This document shows positions 25,992 through 35,976 of a DNA stretch of 64,000 nucleotides, piece by piece (positions within the stretch are counted from its first letter, which is position 1; each line of letters opens with the position of its first letter). Source of the DNA: Lactobacillus sp. Sy-1 (GTDB lineage: Bacteria; Bacillota; Bacilli; Lactobacillales; Lactobacillaceae); contig NZ_JACCIU010000002.1 of NCBI RefSeq assembly GCF_019303535.1, positions 372,001 through 436,000 on the forward strand, given 5' to 3'. A program made the translations under genes and the position numbers. The notes below the pieces were generated by a model, which was not told where the DNA came from, made no database searches, and saw only the letters and a list, made by a program, of their open reading frames with translations.

Positions 25992-27905
25992 TTAACCTAG
26001 CGCTGGCGTAATTTTAGTGGAATTAAGTAATAATGAACTAGCAACAACTGAAACCGAACTCAATGCCATCGCCAAGCCGGCAATTTCTGGACTTAACGTT
26101 AGGCCGATAAAGTAAAACAATCCGGCTGCAACTGGAATGCCAACCACGTTATAAACAAACGCCCAAAAGAGGTTCAGTTTGATTCGCCGAAACGTCTTCC
26201 GACTTAGCGTTAGCGCCCGACTAACATCCCTAAGGTCATTACGCATTAACACAATCCCACCAGCTTCAATTGCAATGTCGGTTCCAGATCCCATCGCAAT
26301 CCCTACGGTAGCAGTTGACAGTGCCGGCGCATCGTTGATCCCATCCCCGACGAAAACAACCCGCTGGGAGCGTTGAATCCGACTTACGTAATCAGCTTTT
26401 TGGTCTGGTAGAACGTTTGCGATTACGGTATCGATGCCCACCTGACTAGCAATTGCATCCGCCACCTGTTGATTATCACCGGTTAGCATCACCGTTTTCA
26501 GTCCCTGCGCCCTTAAATCAGCGATTGCTGCTTGCGAAGTTGGCTTGGGAGCGTCTTGAATCCCGATCAATCCGATTACTCGTTCCTGATTCCCAACGTA
26601 AACAACGGTCTGTGCATCAGCTTGCATCGCCTTGGCATTTACCTGAAAGGCTGAACTAATCTTTAAATCGCCAATTTTACCAACGCTAAATGCTGCGCCA
26701 CTTACTTGTCCGGTCACTCCGACCCCACTTTGGGTGCGAAAGTTTTGCACCGGCAGCAGTGCAATTGACCGGTCGGCAGCTTCCTTACCAATTGCACTAG
26801 CTAGCGGATGTTCAGAATCAGCTTCCAGACTAGCGGCAATTTGAATTACCTTCGACTTATTGCCTACAACTTGGACGACACGGGGCGTTCCTTCCGTAAT
26901 CGTGCCGGTTTTATCAAATACCACCGTTTCGATTCCATCAACAGCCTCTAACACTTCACCATTTTTGATTAGAATCCCCATTTTAGCCCCACGACCAGTG
27001 CCAACCATTAACGCAGTTGGCGTCGCTAACCCGAGGGCACATGGACAGGCAATTACCACCACTGAAACCGCAAACACCAGTGCATGCGCAACGGAAACTC
27101 CTAGGAAAACGTACCAAATCAAGAAGGTTAAAATGGCTAAGATCAAAACGACTGGGACGAAAATATCAGCTACCCGATCGGTCAGGTTTTGAATTGGAGC
27201 ATGACTATTCTGAGCCCGCTTAACCAATTCTACAATTTGAGCTAACATGGTGTCATTGCCAACCCGGTGCGCCTGGTACTCTAGTGTGGAGGAGCCATTA
27301 ATCGTTGCTCCAATCACGTAATCCCCCGCGTGCTTTTCAACGGGAATGCTTTCGCCAGTTACCATGGATTCATCAATTGAAGAACTTCCCTTCACCACGA
27401 TTCCGTCCACCGCAATCTTAGCACCGGGTTTCACTTTAATCGTGTCACCAACTACAATATCTGCAACCGGCAATAATTGAAAGTGCCCATTTCGCAAAAC
27501 GTTCGCTTGTTTCGCTTGCAATCCCAGTAATTTCTCAATTGCACTGGAAGCCCCCCGGCGCATTTTAGTTTCTAACACCTGGCCCAAAAGAATGAAGGTG
27601 GTAACAAAAGCCGCCGTTTCAAAAAACACTGGTTGCTGGTTAGCCATTGCATAAATGCTAAACCCATAGGCAGTGGTGGTTCCAATTGCCACCAGGGTAT
27701 CCATATTGGAGTGGTGCTTTTTAAAGGATGCAATTGCACTCTGTAAAAAGGGGCGTGCTGAAATAACCATTATAATCGTCGTCAACGTAAGGGCCGTCCA
27801 ATCGCCCCCCGGCAACATCCACCCAGTCAGTGGCATCAATCCCATTTGTAATAGCATTGGAAACGACAACGCCAATGAAATCCAAAAGCGCCGTGTAATT
27901 GTCAT
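25992..27905 (-). CDS. copB: Copper-translocating P1B-type ATPase
   Basis: A 637-residue heavy-metal P-type ATPase. Seen: TGES (183-186), the metal-binding CPC in [13 protein letters not shown] (287-289), phosphorylation site DKTGT (331), the HP motif in DSEHPLA and the hinge [10 protein letters not shown]. It lacks an N-terminal HMA domain, starting almost directly at the first helix. It should export copper from the cytoplasm. The gene starts on the last base of the upstream cupredoxin stop (TAATG), so the two are tightly coupled. Which of Cu(I) or Cu(II) it moves is not settled by these motifs; the symbol follows the missing HMA domain and is tentative. Confidence 0.9.
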   Translation of the reverse strand: MTITRRFWISLALSFPMLLQMGLMPLTGWMLPGGDWTALTLTTIIMVISARPFLQSAIASFKKHHSNMDTLVAIGTTTAYGFSIYAMANQQPVFFETAAFVTTFILLGQVLETKMRRGASSAIEKLLGLQAKQANVLRNGHFQLLPVADIVVGDTIKVKPGAKIAVDGIVVKGSSSIDESMVTGESIPVEKHAGDYVIGATINGSSTLEYQAHRVGNDTMLAQIVELVKRAQNSHAPIQNLTDRVADIFVPVVLILAILTFLIWYVFLGVSVAHALVFAVSVVVIACPCALGLATPTALMVGTGRGAKMGILIKNGEVLEAVDGIETVVFDKTGTITEGTPRVVQVVGNKSKVIQIAASLEADSEHPLASAIGKEAADRSIALLPVQNFRTQSGVGVTGQVSGAAFSVGKIGDLKISSAFQVNAKAMQADAQTVVYVGNQERVIGLIGIQDAPKPTSQAAIADLRAQGLKTVMLTGDNQQVADAIASQVGIDTVIANVLPDQKADYVSRIQRSQRVVFVGDGINDAPALSTATVGIAMGSGTDIAIEAGGIVLMRNDLRDVSRALTLSRKTFRRIKLNLFWAFVYNVVGIPVAAGLFYFIGLTLSPEIAGLAMALSSVSVVASSLLLNSTKITPALG

Positions 27906-28177
27906 TACTGAACCACTACCTTTCCATGAACCATGTCCATTCCACAGCTAAAGTCAAATTCACCGGATTGGCTAGTATTAACATCGAACGTTTTTACTTC
28001 TCCCAATGGTAGCTCACTCTTGAATCCTAAGTCAGCGGATTGGACCGTTCCCAAACAACCCTGGTCACTGCGTCTAACAAAGTTAATTTTAGCGGGAACC
28101 CCCTGTTTAAAATTAACCACGTTGGGTTCATATCCACCATCAACAGTAACGGTTACAACTTGTTCTTTTTCACTCAT
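27905..28177 (-). CDS. Cytoplasmic-type cupredoxin-domain protein
   Basis: A 90-residue protein consisting of one cupredoxin (EfeO type, Cupredoxin_1) domain without signal peptide. The presumed copper ligands are in RRSDQGCLG and the C-terminal CGMDMVHGK (Cys, Met, His). ATG at 28177 has GGAGG upstream; an upstream in-frame ATG overlaps that site. It shares most landmarks with the next-upstream gene, which carries a membrane anchor, so the two look like paralogues placed on either side of the membrane. A copper chaperone that hands metal to the ATPase encoded next is a reasonable inference. Confidence 0.85.
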   Translation of the reverse strand: MSEKEQVVTVTVDGGYEPNVVNFKQGVPAKINFVRRSDQGCLGTVQSADLGFKSELPLGEVKTFDVNTSQSGEFDFSCGMDMVHGKVVVQ

Positions 28178-28196
28178 ATCAAATTCCTCCATATTC

Positions 28197-28568
28197 CTAT
28201 TTAATAATTAGTTTTCCATGAAACATATCCATCCCACAAGCCCATTGATATGTGCCCGGTTTACTGGTATCAATATCAATCGCTTCCGTTTGATCCTTTG
28301 GCAACGCTTGATTAATACCAAAATCATTAAAAACCACGTGATCCAAACAGCCCGACGCATCCCGCCTAGTAAAATTAAGCGTTGCTGGGACGCCCGCAGT
28401 CAACTCGACCGTTTCTGGAGCGTAGCCACCGTTAACTTCAACAGCTACCGTTTGGTGGTTGCCGACGACTTCAGATGCCTCACTAGCTGTCGCATGCTTC
28501 CCAAAGAACCACCACGCGATGAAGGTAATCAATGCTAATCCCACGATCAGCACCATTATTTTTATCAT
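28197..28568 (-). CDS. Membrane-anchored cupredoxin-domain protein
   Basis: A 123-residue protein with an N-terminal signal anchor (residues 3-22, IMVLIVGLALITFIAWWFFG) and a cupredoxin domain outside the membrane. Copper ligand candidates: RRDASGCLDH and CGMDMFHGK. First gene of the copper operon; 19 bp separate its stop from the next start. It would bind copper at the outer face of the membrane. Preceded by a promoter with two CopY-like boxes. Confidence 0.85.
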   Translation of the reverse strand: MIKIMVLIVGLALITFIAWWFFGKHATASEASEVVGNHQTVAVEVNGGYAPETVELTAGVPATLNFTRRDASGCLDHVVFNDFGINQALPKDQTEAIDIDTSKPGTYQWACGMDMFHGKLIIK

Positions 28569-28596
28569 TATCGAACTGCTCCTTTCCAGTTGTGTT

Positions 28597-28649
28597 TACA
28601 TATGTAAACTTTATAATTTAATCCTATTCCGGTTGTCTACATTTGTCAA
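28597..28649 (-). promoter_or_regulatory. Copper operon promoter with two CopY-type boxes
   Basis: Minus strand: TTGACA (28649-28644), 17 bp, TAGGAT (28626-28621). A perfect cop box TACATATGTA (28597-28606) lies downstream of the -10, inside TTTACATATGTAAA. A second box with one mismatch, TACATTTGTC (28638-28647), overlaps the -35. TACANNTGTA is the known CopY operator. No CopY gene is in the window. Confidence 0.75.
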
Positions 28650-28663
28650 CATCAAAACTAAAA

Positions 28664-28694
28664 AAACTGCTAAAACAAATCGTTTTAACAGTTT
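28664..28694 (-). terminator. Terminator of the metA-metY-metI-metC operon
   Basis: AAACTGCTAAAAC and GTTTTAACAGTTT pair across AAATC; on the minus strand a T run follows. Confidence 0.8.
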
Positions 28695-28701
28695 GATGCT
28701 C

Positions 28702-29859
28702 CTATTTAATTTGATCAAAAGCTTGCTTCAGGTCTGCCTTGAGGTCTTCAACCGATTCCAGTCCAACTGAATATCTTAGCAAACCATCCGTGATGCCCCG
28801 GACATGCCGTTCAGCCGGACTCATTTCGGCATGGGACATCTTAGGTGGGTATGAAATGATGGATTCTACCGCACCTAATGAAACTGAGAAGACCGGAATC
28901 TTAACCAACTCGACTAGCTTGCGGACATTATCTTCGCTACCAATATCAAAGGAAAGTACGGCACCACCAGATGCTGCTTGGGAGGCTTGAACTTGGTGTT
29001 CAGGGGATGAAGGGAGGCCCGGATAGTTCACCTTAGTTACTAGTGGTTGTTGTTCCAACCAGGTTGCCAATTCCAATGCGTTTGCTGATTCCTTTTCCAT
29101 TCTTACTGCGAGTGTCTTGATTCCACGTAATAACAGCCAACAGTCAGAGACGCCCAGGGTAGCCCCCATTGCATTTTGCAAGAAGTACACCTGATCGCCA
29201 AGGGATGGATCCTTGGTAACGATTAAGCCGGCTAGGATATCACTATGCCCGGCTAAGAACTTGGTTCCACTATGCAAAACCAAGTCAGCACCTAAGTCTA
29301 ATGGTTTTTGTAAAATCGGGGTCATGAATGTGTTGTCAACAAATGCCAATGCATCGTGTTCGTGAGCAATTTTTGCAACATCGGCAATGTTTGTGACTTG
29401 TAAGGTGGGGTTAGACGGGGTTTCAATGTAGACGACCTTCGTATTTTTTTGAAAGGCGTTTCTAAGGGCGTCTTCATCGCCAAGGTCTACAAATGTATAC
29501 TCAATTCCATACTTTACTAACACTTGGGTTACCAGTCGAAAGGTCCCACCATAAACGTTTTTGGTTAAAATAATGTGATCACCCTGGGTCAGGGTTAAAA
29601 GGGCTGTTGAAATCGCAGCCATCCCAGTGGCAAATGCAAAACCACGGGTTCCATGCTCAAGGCTAGCAATGCTATCTTCAAGCACGTCGCGGGTAGGATT
29701 GCCGCTTCTAGAATAATCCCACTTCCCAAAGTGATCAAAATCACGTTGTTCAAAGGTGGATGAAAGTTGAATTGGGGGATTAATTGCGCCAGTTTCTTTA
29801 TCGGGCTTCGTAGTGCTTTTAATCACCTTGGTCCAATCGGAAAATTGGTTACTTGCCAT
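28702..29859 (-). CDS. metC: Cystathionine beta-lyase (Cys/Met PLP family)
   Basis: A 385-residue PLP enzyme. The PLP lysine lies in [19 protein letters not shown]; other family marks are [21 protein letters not shown], and [10 protein letters not shown]. In the B. subtilis-like metI-metC pair the second enzyme converts cystathionine to homocysteine; some relatives also act as gamma-lyases, so the exact reaction is inferred from position. ATG at 29859 has GGAGG at good spacing; the gene overlaps metI by 11 bp. Last gene of the operon. Confidence 0.88.
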   Translation of the reverse strand: MASNQFSDWTKVIKSTTKPDKETGAINPPIQLSSTFEQRDFDHFGKWDYSRSGNPTRDVLEDSIASLEHGTRGFAFATGMAAISTALLTLTQGDHIILTKNVYGGTFRLVTQVLVKYGIEYTFVDLGDEDALRNAFQKNTKVVYIETPSNPTLQVTNIADVAKIAHEHDALAFVDNTFMTPILQKPLDLGADLVLHSGTKFLAGHSDILAGLIVTKDPSLGDQVYFLQNAMGATLGVSDCWLLLRGIKTLAVRMEKESANALELATWLEQQPLVTKVNYPGLPSSPEHQVQASQAASGGAVLSFDIGSEDNVRKLVELVKIPVFSVSLGAVESIISYPPKMSHAEMSPAERHVRGITDGLLRYSVGLESVEDLKADLKQAFDQIK

Positions 29860-30997
29860 TTTCATTCACCTCCACCTTATCACTAGCAATCGTTAACGAT
29901 TGATTTAAGTCATGAATTAAATCTTCACTGGCTTCAATTCCGCAGGAAATCCGCAAAAGGTTGTCAGTAATTCCAGCCGCTTCACGAACTTCCCTACTTA
30001 AATTAGCGTGGGTTTGGATTGCTGGAACGGTGACCAAGCTTTCGGTGCCACCCAGGCTTTCTGCAAATGAGAGAACTTGAAGGTGTTGTAAAAAGCGGTC
30101 AACATTCACGGCGGGCTTAACGTAGATACTAATCATCCCACCCCGTCCAGGGTATAACACTGATTCGACTAGGTCGGAATTCTTTAAATCCTTAACAATT
30201 GCCTGAGCGTTTTCTTCCTGCTTGTGTAGACGTAATGGCAATGTCTTTAAGCTTCGAATCAATAACCAGGAATCGAACGGACTGAGGTTCGATCCAATCG
30301 TAATTAGGTTGTTCCCAATTTCTTCTGCAGTTGCTTCTGACTTACAAATTACTACTCCGGCAAGTAAATCATTATGTCCAGATAGGTATTTAGTAGCACT
30401 GTGAACGACAATGTCAGCTCCAAGGTTCAATGGTTGCTGAATCAATGGAGTGTAGAATGTATTATCAACGATTAACTGTGCGTTTACTTCGTGGGCGTGG
30501 GTGGCAACGGCCGCAATGTCGATTACCTTCATGGTAGGATTTGAAGGCGTTTCAATCCAAACCGCCTTTGCATCGTCCTTTAAGAGCTGGTCTAATTCTT
30601 GGTAGTCATTCCCATTCCACTTACTAAACCGGAGGTGGTAATGCTTAGTCAGCAGGTCAAAAAATCTAAATGAACCACCATATAGATCGTCAGAAACCAC
30701 AATGTGATCACCAGTATTGAACTGGGTAAAAACCAGTTGAATTGCGGCCATGCCTGATGAAACCGCGTAGGCCTTACAACCATTTTCTAGCTTTGCTAAC
30801 ACGTCTTCCAACACGTCACGCGTTGGTTCGGTCATTCTAGAATAGTCATACCCAGTGGATTTTCCTAATCCTTCGTGCCGATATGCCGTTGAGAAATACA
30901 ATGGCATTGAAATCGCACCCGTTACATTATCCACGCGGTTCCCCGCTTGCGCTAAAATCGTATCAATTTTCTTTTGCCAATTACAGTCACTACACAT
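29849..30997 (-). CDS. metI: Cystathionine gamma-synthase (Cys/Met PLP family)
   Basis: A 382-residue PLP enzyme that joins an activated homoserine with cysteine to form cystathionine. The PLP lysine is in [18 protein letters not shown]; also [14 protein letters not shown] and [10 protein letters not shown]. Arrangement directly before metC with an overlap matches B. subtilis metI-metC. ATG at 30997 preferred over a GTG at 31006 that is too near AAAGGT. Start is 38 bp after metY. Confidence 0.85.
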   Translation of the reverse strand: MCSDCNWQKKIDTILAQAGNRVDNVTGAISMPLYFSTAYRHEGLGKSTGYDYSRMTEPTRDVLEDVLAKLENGCKAYAVSSGMAAIQLVFTQFNTGDHIVVSDDLYGGSFRFFDLLTKHYHLRFSKWNGNDYQELDQLLKDDAKAVWIETPSNPTMKVIDIAAVATHAHEVNAQLIVDNTFYTPLIQQPLNLGADIVVHSATKYLSGHNDLLAGVVICKSEATAEEIGNNLITIGSNLSPFDSWLLIRSLKTLPLRLHKQEENAQAIVKDLKNSDLVESVLYPGRGGMISIYVKPAVNVDRFLQHLQVLSFAESLGGTESLVTVPAIQTHANLSREVREAAGITDNLLRISCGIEASEDLIHDLNQSLTIASDKVEVNENGK

Positions 30998-31034
30998 TTC
31001 AATCACTTACCTTTCAACAATGTTTGGGGCCTGA

Positions 31035-32315
31035 TCAAACCTTATCAAGCGCCTGCTTTAAATCTGCAATTAAATCATCTGCGTTTTCAATTCCAATTGA
31101 AATTCGAATCAAGTCGGGAGTGACACCCGCTTCCTTAAGCTGTTCATCATTTAACTGGGCATGAGTCGTTGATGCTGGGTGAATAATCAATGACTTTGCA
31201 TCTGCAACGTTTGCTAGTAATGAGAATAGTTTAAGATGGCTAATCAATTCCTTCCCGGCCTTCTCGCCGCCGGTCAAACCAATCGTGAAGATGGAGCCAA
31301 CCCCCTTCGGGAAGTACTTTTCAGCTAGTTGATGGTACTTACTATCCTTTAAGTATGGGTATTTAATCCAAGCGACCTTCGGATGTTGGGCTAGGAAGTC
31401 AACCACTTTTTCAGTATTTGAAACATGGCGTTCAACCCGTAATGATAGTGATTCAAGCCCCTGAAGGAGTAGGAAGGAGTTAAACGGACTAATCGTTGCC
31501 CCTAAGTCACGAAGCGTTTCGGCCCGAACCTTAGTGGTAAATGCAGCCCCCTTTAGGTCGGCAAAAACGAGCCCGTCGTATTGATCATTCGGTTCAGTAA
31601 AGCCTGGATACTTGCCACTGGCCTGATAATCGAACTTGCCATTTTCGACAATCACGCCACCCATCGTGGTTCCATGACCACCAATGAACTTAGTAGCAGA
31701 ATGAACCACAACGTCAGCACCATGTTCTAGTGGTTGAACTAAGTATGGCGTCCCAAACGTATTATCAACAATGAACAAAATTTTATTTTCATGGGCAATC
31801 TTTGCAATTGCTTCAAAATCAACTAAGTTAATGTTTGGATTTCCAATGCTTTCTACGTAAACGGCCTTAGTCTTGGGTGTAATCGCCTTCGCAAAGTTTT
31901 CAGGATCATCTGGATCAACAAAGTGGGTCTTAATTCCTAACTTGGGAAGCGTTACCGCAAATAAGTCATACGTTCCACCGTAAAGCGTGCTAGCAGCAAC
32001 AATCTCATCCCCCTGTCCAGCAATGTTAAGGATGGCAGCGGTAATCGCAGCCGAACCAGTTGCTAGCGTTACTCCTGAAGTGCCGTTTTCCAAAGCGGCA
32101 ACCCTTTTATCAACTACGTCTGTAGTGGGGTTCGTTAAGCGGGTGTAAATGTTTCCCGGATCCTTAAGGCCAAACCGGTCGGCAGCTTGTTGGGCATCCT
32201 TAAACACATACGAAGTGGTTTGATAAATTGGTACCGCCCGAGCACCGGTAAATGGATCAACGACTTGGCCCGCATGGACCTGAAGGGTTTCAAAGTGCAA
32301 TTGCTTTTCTGTCAT
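31035..32315 (-). CDS. metY: O-acetylhomoserine sulfhydrylase
   Basis: A 426-residue PLP enzyme longer than the two paralogues downstream, as is usual for O-acetylhomoserine (thiol)-lyase. It makes homocysteine directly from O-acetylhomoserine and sulfide. Seen: [41 protein letters not shown] lysine in [28 protein letters not shown] precedes ATG 32315; it overlaps the end of metA by 26 bp. Its presence gives the organism a second, direct route beside transsulfuration. Confidence 0.92.
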   Translation of the reverse strand: MTEKQLHFETLQVHAGQVVDPFTGARAVPIYQTTSYVFKDAQQAADRFGLKDPGNIYTRLTNPTTDVVDKRVAALENGTSGVTLATGSAAITAAILNIAGQGDEIVAASTLYGGTYDLFAVTLPKLGIKTHFVDPDDPENFAKAITPKTKAVYVESIGNPNINLVDFEAIAKIAHENKILFIVDNTFGTPYLVQPLEHGADVVVHSATKFIGGHGTTMGGVIVENGKFDYQASGKYPGFTEPNDQYDGLVFADLKGAAFTTKVRAETLRDLGATISPFNSFLLLQGLESLSLRVERHVSNTEKVVDFLAQHPKVAWIKYPYLKDSKYHQLAEKYFPKGVGSIFTIGLTGGEKAGKELISHLKLFSLLANVADAKSLIIHPASTTHAQLNDEQLKEAGVTPDLIRISIGIENADDLIADLKQALDKV

Positions 32316-33165
32316 AGTTAAACTCCTCGCTTTCAATTAAATCCACCCAGTTTTGATATAACTGGATACTACTGTTTTGCCAAGTGTTTTCAATCTGGTG
32401 TTTCCGATCATAGTAGTTTGCTGGTGCATCGATGACTGAATTCTTAGCTAAGTCCCGATGGTATTCAGTATCTAACGTGTCTAAACTGTATTCAGGATGA
32501 CCAGTTAAGTAGGTTTGGCGCTTAGCATCTGAATGTAAGATGAGGGGACCGGTAAACTGGTTATCAGCGACAATCGTTAATTCAGTTGGTAATGATTCCC
32601 GATTGATTAGTGATTGTGAATGCCGCGATTGGGGATTCACAAATCGCGATAAATTATTACAAAGCCGACAGTTTGGATTAATGCTGCTGGCCTGATAAAT
32701 TCCGAATAATTTTTGCTTTAATTCGGTTTTAGGGATGGCGAAATCACAATATAGAGCAGCTTGGGAGGCCCAGCATTCGTTAATCGTTTGGCCAACATGG
32801 TTAGTCGACCACTGCTTAATGGCTAAAAATTCATTCCAGTAATCAACATCCTGAAAGTCAAGTTGTTCAACTGGGGCGCCGGTAATAATCAATCCATCAT
32901 AGTAGTTATCGTACACATCCTGCAGACTACAATAACACTTGGCAACTCGGTCTTGATCAACCGTCTTAAAGTGGTGCGTCTGTGGATATAAGAAGGTTAC
33001 TTCAACGTCTTGGTTTAAAACAGCTAAAATATTCAAAAATTGCCGCTCCGTAACTTCCTTAGTGGGCATCAAATTTAAAATTAAAATTTGAAGTGGTTGG
33101 TCCAATTCTTGATTATTCCACTTGTTTTCAACCTTTAAAAATCCATTTTTAACATTAACTGCCAT
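32290..33165 (-). CDS. metA: Homoserine O-acyltransferase, MetA family
   Basis: A 291-residue enzyme of the HTS/MetA class that activates homoserine. Seen: [19 protein letters not shown] at the start, [19 protein letters not shown], catalytic Cys in [11 protein letters not shown], and the HPEYSLDTL block. Acetyl versus succinyl donor cannot be decided here, but the downstream O-acetylhomoserine enzyme favours acetyl. Sequence is rather diverged (NECWASQ instead of the common ICWGAQ). First gene of the four-gene operon behind a Met T-box. Confidence 0.88.
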   Translation of the reverse strand: MAVNVKNGFLKVENKWNNQELDQPLQILILNLMPTKEVTERQFLNILAVLNQDVEVTFLYPQTHHFKTVDQDRVAKCYCSLQDVYDNYYDGLIITGAPVEQLDFQDVDYWNEFLAIKQWSTNHVGQTINECWASQAALYCDFAIPKTELKQKLFGIYQASSINPNCRLCNNLSRFVNPQSRHSQSLINRESLPTELTIVADNQFTGPLILHSDAKRQTYLTGHPEYSLDTLDTEYHRDLAKNSVIDAPANYYDRKHQIENTWQNSSIQLYQNWVDLIESEEFNYDRKAIAL

Positions 33166-33189
33166 TGTGATTTCCTCCTTTTCAAATAA

Positions 33190-33480
33190 AAAAACGCCCC
33201 TAGCTTTCGGAATATTACTTCCAAAAACTAGGGGCGTTCTATGTAGTACGCGGTACCACCCTATTTAGCTGGACAATTGGGTCCAACCATCTCCGGACAC
33301 TGAGTGAGCTATCCTTCAACACTTTAACGGGTGTTATGTCGTAAACGGCTAATTAAGCTAACTCACCGTTTAAAATTACTCCAAGACCATCTTCGACACT
33401 AGCTCAAATACCCAATCTCATCTACCAGGGCTCTCTGTTAAAATCAGCTAAATGTTTACTCATCTTTTCTCAGTAACTTC
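33190..33480 (-). promoter_or_regulatory. T-box riboswitch of the metA operon (Met specifier AUG)
   Basis: Minus strand contains AGGGTGGTACCGCG (about 33262-33248) and a terminator: CGCCCCTAG (from 33195) pairs with CTAGGGGCG, followed by a T run. The candidate specifier AUG (33390-33388) lies in GAAGATGGTCTTGGAGTAA, a block repeated exactly in the metE leader. Uncharged initiator/elongator tRNA-Met should prevent termination. Confidence 0.9.
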
Positions 33481-33499
33481 TAATTAATATGTTATGGAT

Positions 33500-33528
33500 A
33501 TAATAATCCGTTTCATTTTGAATGTCAA
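33500..33528 (-). promoter_or_regulatory. Promoter of the metA operon
   Basis: Minus strand TTGACA (33528-33523), 17 bp, TATTAT (33505-33500), just before the T-box leader. Confidence 0.75.
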
Positions 33529-33540
33529 CAGTTAAAATAA

Positions 33541-33570
33541 AAAAAGTTTAGAAAATTAATTCTAAACTTC
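33541..33570 (-). terminator. Terminator after the PanE-like gene
   Basis: AAGTTTAGAA (33544-33553) and TTCTAAACTT (33560-33569) pair; on the minus strand TTTTTTTATTTT follows. Confidence 0.8.
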
Positions 33571-33665
33571 ACGTAATTAGTATGTGAGGGATGAAACTAT
33601 GGGTTAATTAAATAATTAATTAAGTCGTGCATTATGTGGTGTTACTATGTGATTTGATATTATGA

Positions 33666-34631
33666 TTAATTGTTATGCTTGTACTTCCGCATTAATTCCA
33701 CCATGTGGACTTCGTTCACGATAAATTCATGGGTTCGACAAACGTAGTCATGTTCACGGCCAATTTCTGCGATGTACCCATTAATGTAGTCCACTTCCGT
33801 TGGGCGACCCTTAGAGAAGTCTTGATACATTGAAGGATAGTGGTACTTAAATTGATGACTAGTGGTCGTTACCGAATCGATTTGTTCCTGGCGCGTTTCG
33901 ATCATTTGAATTCCAGCTCGTTCACACGCATCGAACGATTCATTGAATAATTGAGTCGCCATTTCAGGCACCTTAGGATATTCAATAAATTGGCCCATTT
34001 GTAATTCGAACATGGTACAAAGGGTGTTCACTACGGCGTTGTAAACCACCTTAGACATACACATTCCTTTCCATTCGGTTGCCATTACGGGACCTAATTT
34101 AGCAGCTTTAAAGTCATTGAACACTTGCTTAGTGGTTTCATCAGCTGGTTCATTGTCGTATGGAGCCATATGCATGACTTCACCATTTTCTGGACCCATG
34201 AAATCCACGTCTGCAGGGCCATCCATCCTGGTTGCAATCATTGCGGTTCCACAAATGATTTTGTCGCGGTCAAAGTATTTTTCAATCTTTTCAAAGTGGC
34301 CCATCCCATTCATTGCTGAAAAGGCGTATTGATCACGGTGGAAAATGCCAGCAGCCGCATCCCGTTCCAGTTCGTCGGCTAATTGCATCTGTTTCATAAA
34401 GATAATCCATACATCTGGATGACCGGTATATTCTTCTGGATAGTAAATGTTAATTGGGACAATGTGTTGATTTTCGTGGTCCCGAGCGACTTTAACCCCA
34501 CCTTGTTCACGGACCTTTTCAACGTTTGGTTTCCATGAATCTACAAAATCAACTTCAATTCCAGCGTTTTCTTGCATCATTACTCCGTAACGATATCCCA
34601 TTGCTCCTGCACCAATAAAACCGTATTTCAT
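33666..34631 (-). CDS. Ketopantoate reductase (PanE/ApbA) family protein
   Basis: A 321-residue NADPH-dependent reductase. Seen: the Rossmann motif FIGAGAMGYR, the conserved Asn in SAMNGMGH, the catalytic Lys in MSKVVYNAVVN and GRPTEVDYINGYIAEIGR near the end. The family reduces 2-oxo acids: ketopantoate in CoA synthesis, or branched-chain 2-oxo acids to D-hydroxy acids in lactic acid bacteria. Its leader is a T-box whose specifier aligns with AUU (Ile), which favours a role in branched-chain amino acid metabolism. No other pantothenate genes are nearby. Monocistronic. Confidence 0.85.
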   Translation of the reverse strand: MKYGFIGAGAMGYRYGVMMQENAGIEVDFVDSWKPNVEKVREQGGVKVARDHENQHIVPINIYYPEEYTGHPDVWIIFMKQMQLADELERDAAAGIFHRDQYAFSAMNGMGHFEKIEKYFDRDKIICGTAMIATRMDGPADVDFMGPENGEVMHMAPYDNEPADETTKQVFNDFKAAKLGPVMATEWKGMCMSKVVYNAVVNTLCTMFELQMGQFIEYPKVPEMATQLFNESFDACERAGIQMIETRQEQIDSVTTTSHQFKYHYPSMYQDFSKGRPTEVDYINGYIAEIGREHDYVCRTHEFIVNEVHMVELMRKYKHNN

Positions 34632-34663
34632 ATCATCAATCCCCTTTTTTATGTATGAACCAA

Positions 34664-34905
34664 AAAACGTCCTCCAGAAAAATTCTGAAGGACGTTATCA
34701 ACGTGGTACCACCTATCTTTAAGCCAATTGGCTCCTCTTGCGGATTATAAAAATCCTAATCACGATAATGGGTGACTACCAGACCGCCTCGAAAAGCGGT
34801 CGCTGTTTTAATTTAATCTTTAAAGAACTAGCGTTTAATGCCCTTCCATCAACCGGCACTCGCTTGGTAAACCTAACTCCCGAATCCATTAAATTAATCG
34901 GTTCA
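34664..34905 (-). promoter_or_regulatory. T-box riboswitch of the PanE-like gene (Ile specifier AUU, by alignment)
   Basis: Minus strand contains AGGTGGTACCACG (about 34714-34702) and a terminator hairpin ACGTCCT...AGGACGT (34667-34696). Aligning stem I with the Met leaders (GCTAGT...AAG-codon) puts the specifier at AUU, 34817-34815. The alignment is by eye; the codon call is less certain than the T-box itself. Confidence 0.8.
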
Positions 34906-34921
34906 TTTATTAATTGATGTT

Positions 34922-34951
34922 AGTATACATTGAACTTAATTAAAATGTCAA
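34922..34951 (-). promoter_or_regulatory. Promoter of the PanE-like gene
   Basis: Minus strand TTGACA (34951-34946), 18 bp, TATACT (34927-34922). Confidence 0.7.
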
Positions 34952-34981
34952 TGATTTTTTAATCATTTTCTAATTTTAATT

Positions 34982-35827
34982 TTATTCATTAGGCCGATCA
35001 GCTGATCTAGCAAGGTCTTCATACTTTTTATATTCTGCAGCATTTTGTTTGAATTCCTTTAATCCAGAATCAATTGCTGAATTCCCCAGTGGTAAGTGAA
35101 GTGGTAAATCAGCCGAATGGTTTTCCACTTGATCAATAATGATTTCAGCGGCAATCTTTGGATCTCCGGCTTGGCCATGATCGTCGTCACTCCGACCAGC
35201 GATTCGTTGGTTGGAAAGCGCCTTGTAGTCATCAATCTTACTAATTGCCTTTAGCGATGAACGCCCAGACCAATCGGTTCTAAAGGCACTGGGTTCCACT
35301 AACATGACCTTAATGCCCAATGGTTCTACCTCAGCTTGTAGCCCCTTGCTAACCCCTTCAACAGCATGCTTAGTTGCATTATAGAATGAAAGGGCAGTCG
35401 TCCCCTTAATTCCAGCAATGGAAGAGAGGTTCACAACTATTCCAGCACGTTGCTTTCTCATTGTTGGTAGCACCGCCCTGATCATGTCCACTAATCCCCA
35501 GAAGTTAACATCGAACATGTAGCGGGTTTGTTTTTCATCACTTTCTTCAAAGGTTGCAAAATAACCCAATCCAGCATTATTGACTAAAACGTCAATCGAA
35601 TCAAATTTAGCCAACGCTTCTGACACCGTTGATTGAATTTGCGTGGCGTCAGTAACGTCTAGTTTGGTTTTTAAAATTTGCCCGTGGTCATATTGATCTA
35701 AATAGGATAATTCTTCTGGTTTCCGGGCGCTTGCCACGATATTAACCTTACCTTGTGATGCTAATTGTTCTGCTAATTCCCTTCCAAAACCAGTTGAAGT
35801 TCCTGTAATTAACCATGTTTTTGTCAT
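34982..35827 (-). CDS. SDR family oxidoreductase
   Basis: A 281-residue short-chain dehydrogenase: TGTSTGFGRE cofactor motif, DVTDA, NNAGLGYF, catalytic Ser in NLSSIAG and YNATK (YxxxK). The TGxSxGFG variant is typical of the classical SDR group often annotated as oxidoreductase/retinol dehydrogenase-like; substrate unknown. AAGGAG lies 8 bp before ATG. It stands alone between the metF terminator and the T-box-controlled PanE-like gene. Confidence 0.9.
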   Translation of the reverse strand: MTKTWLITGTSTGFGRELAEQLASQGKVNIVASARKPEELSYLDQYDHGQILKTKLDVTDATQIQSTVSEALAKFDSIDVLVNNAGLGYFATFEESDEKQTRYMFDVNFWGLVDMIRAVLPTMRKQRAGIVVNLSSIAGIKGTTALSFYNATKHAVEGVSKGLQAEVEPLGIKVMLVEPSAFRTDWSGRSSLKAISKIDDYKALSNQRIAGRSDDDHGQAGDPKIAAEIIIDQVENHSADLPLHLPLGNSAIDSGLKEFKQNAAEYKKYEDLARSADRPNE

Positions 35828-35937
35828 TTTACCGCTCCTTATTATTAATAATTTATTATAACTAATTTATTTTGAACCCATCTACAAGACCATTGTATTA
35901 AATAATCCGCTTAATGCAATTATTTTGAATCAAAAAG

Positions 35938-35966
35938 AGTAACCAGTGAATTAGCACTGATTACTC
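35938..35966 (-). terminator. Terminator of the metE-metF operon
   Basis: AGAGTAACCAGTG and CACTGATTACTCT pair (one mismatch); on the minus strand TTTTTGA follows. Confidence 0.75.
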
Positions 35967-35976
35967 TAGTTTGAAA

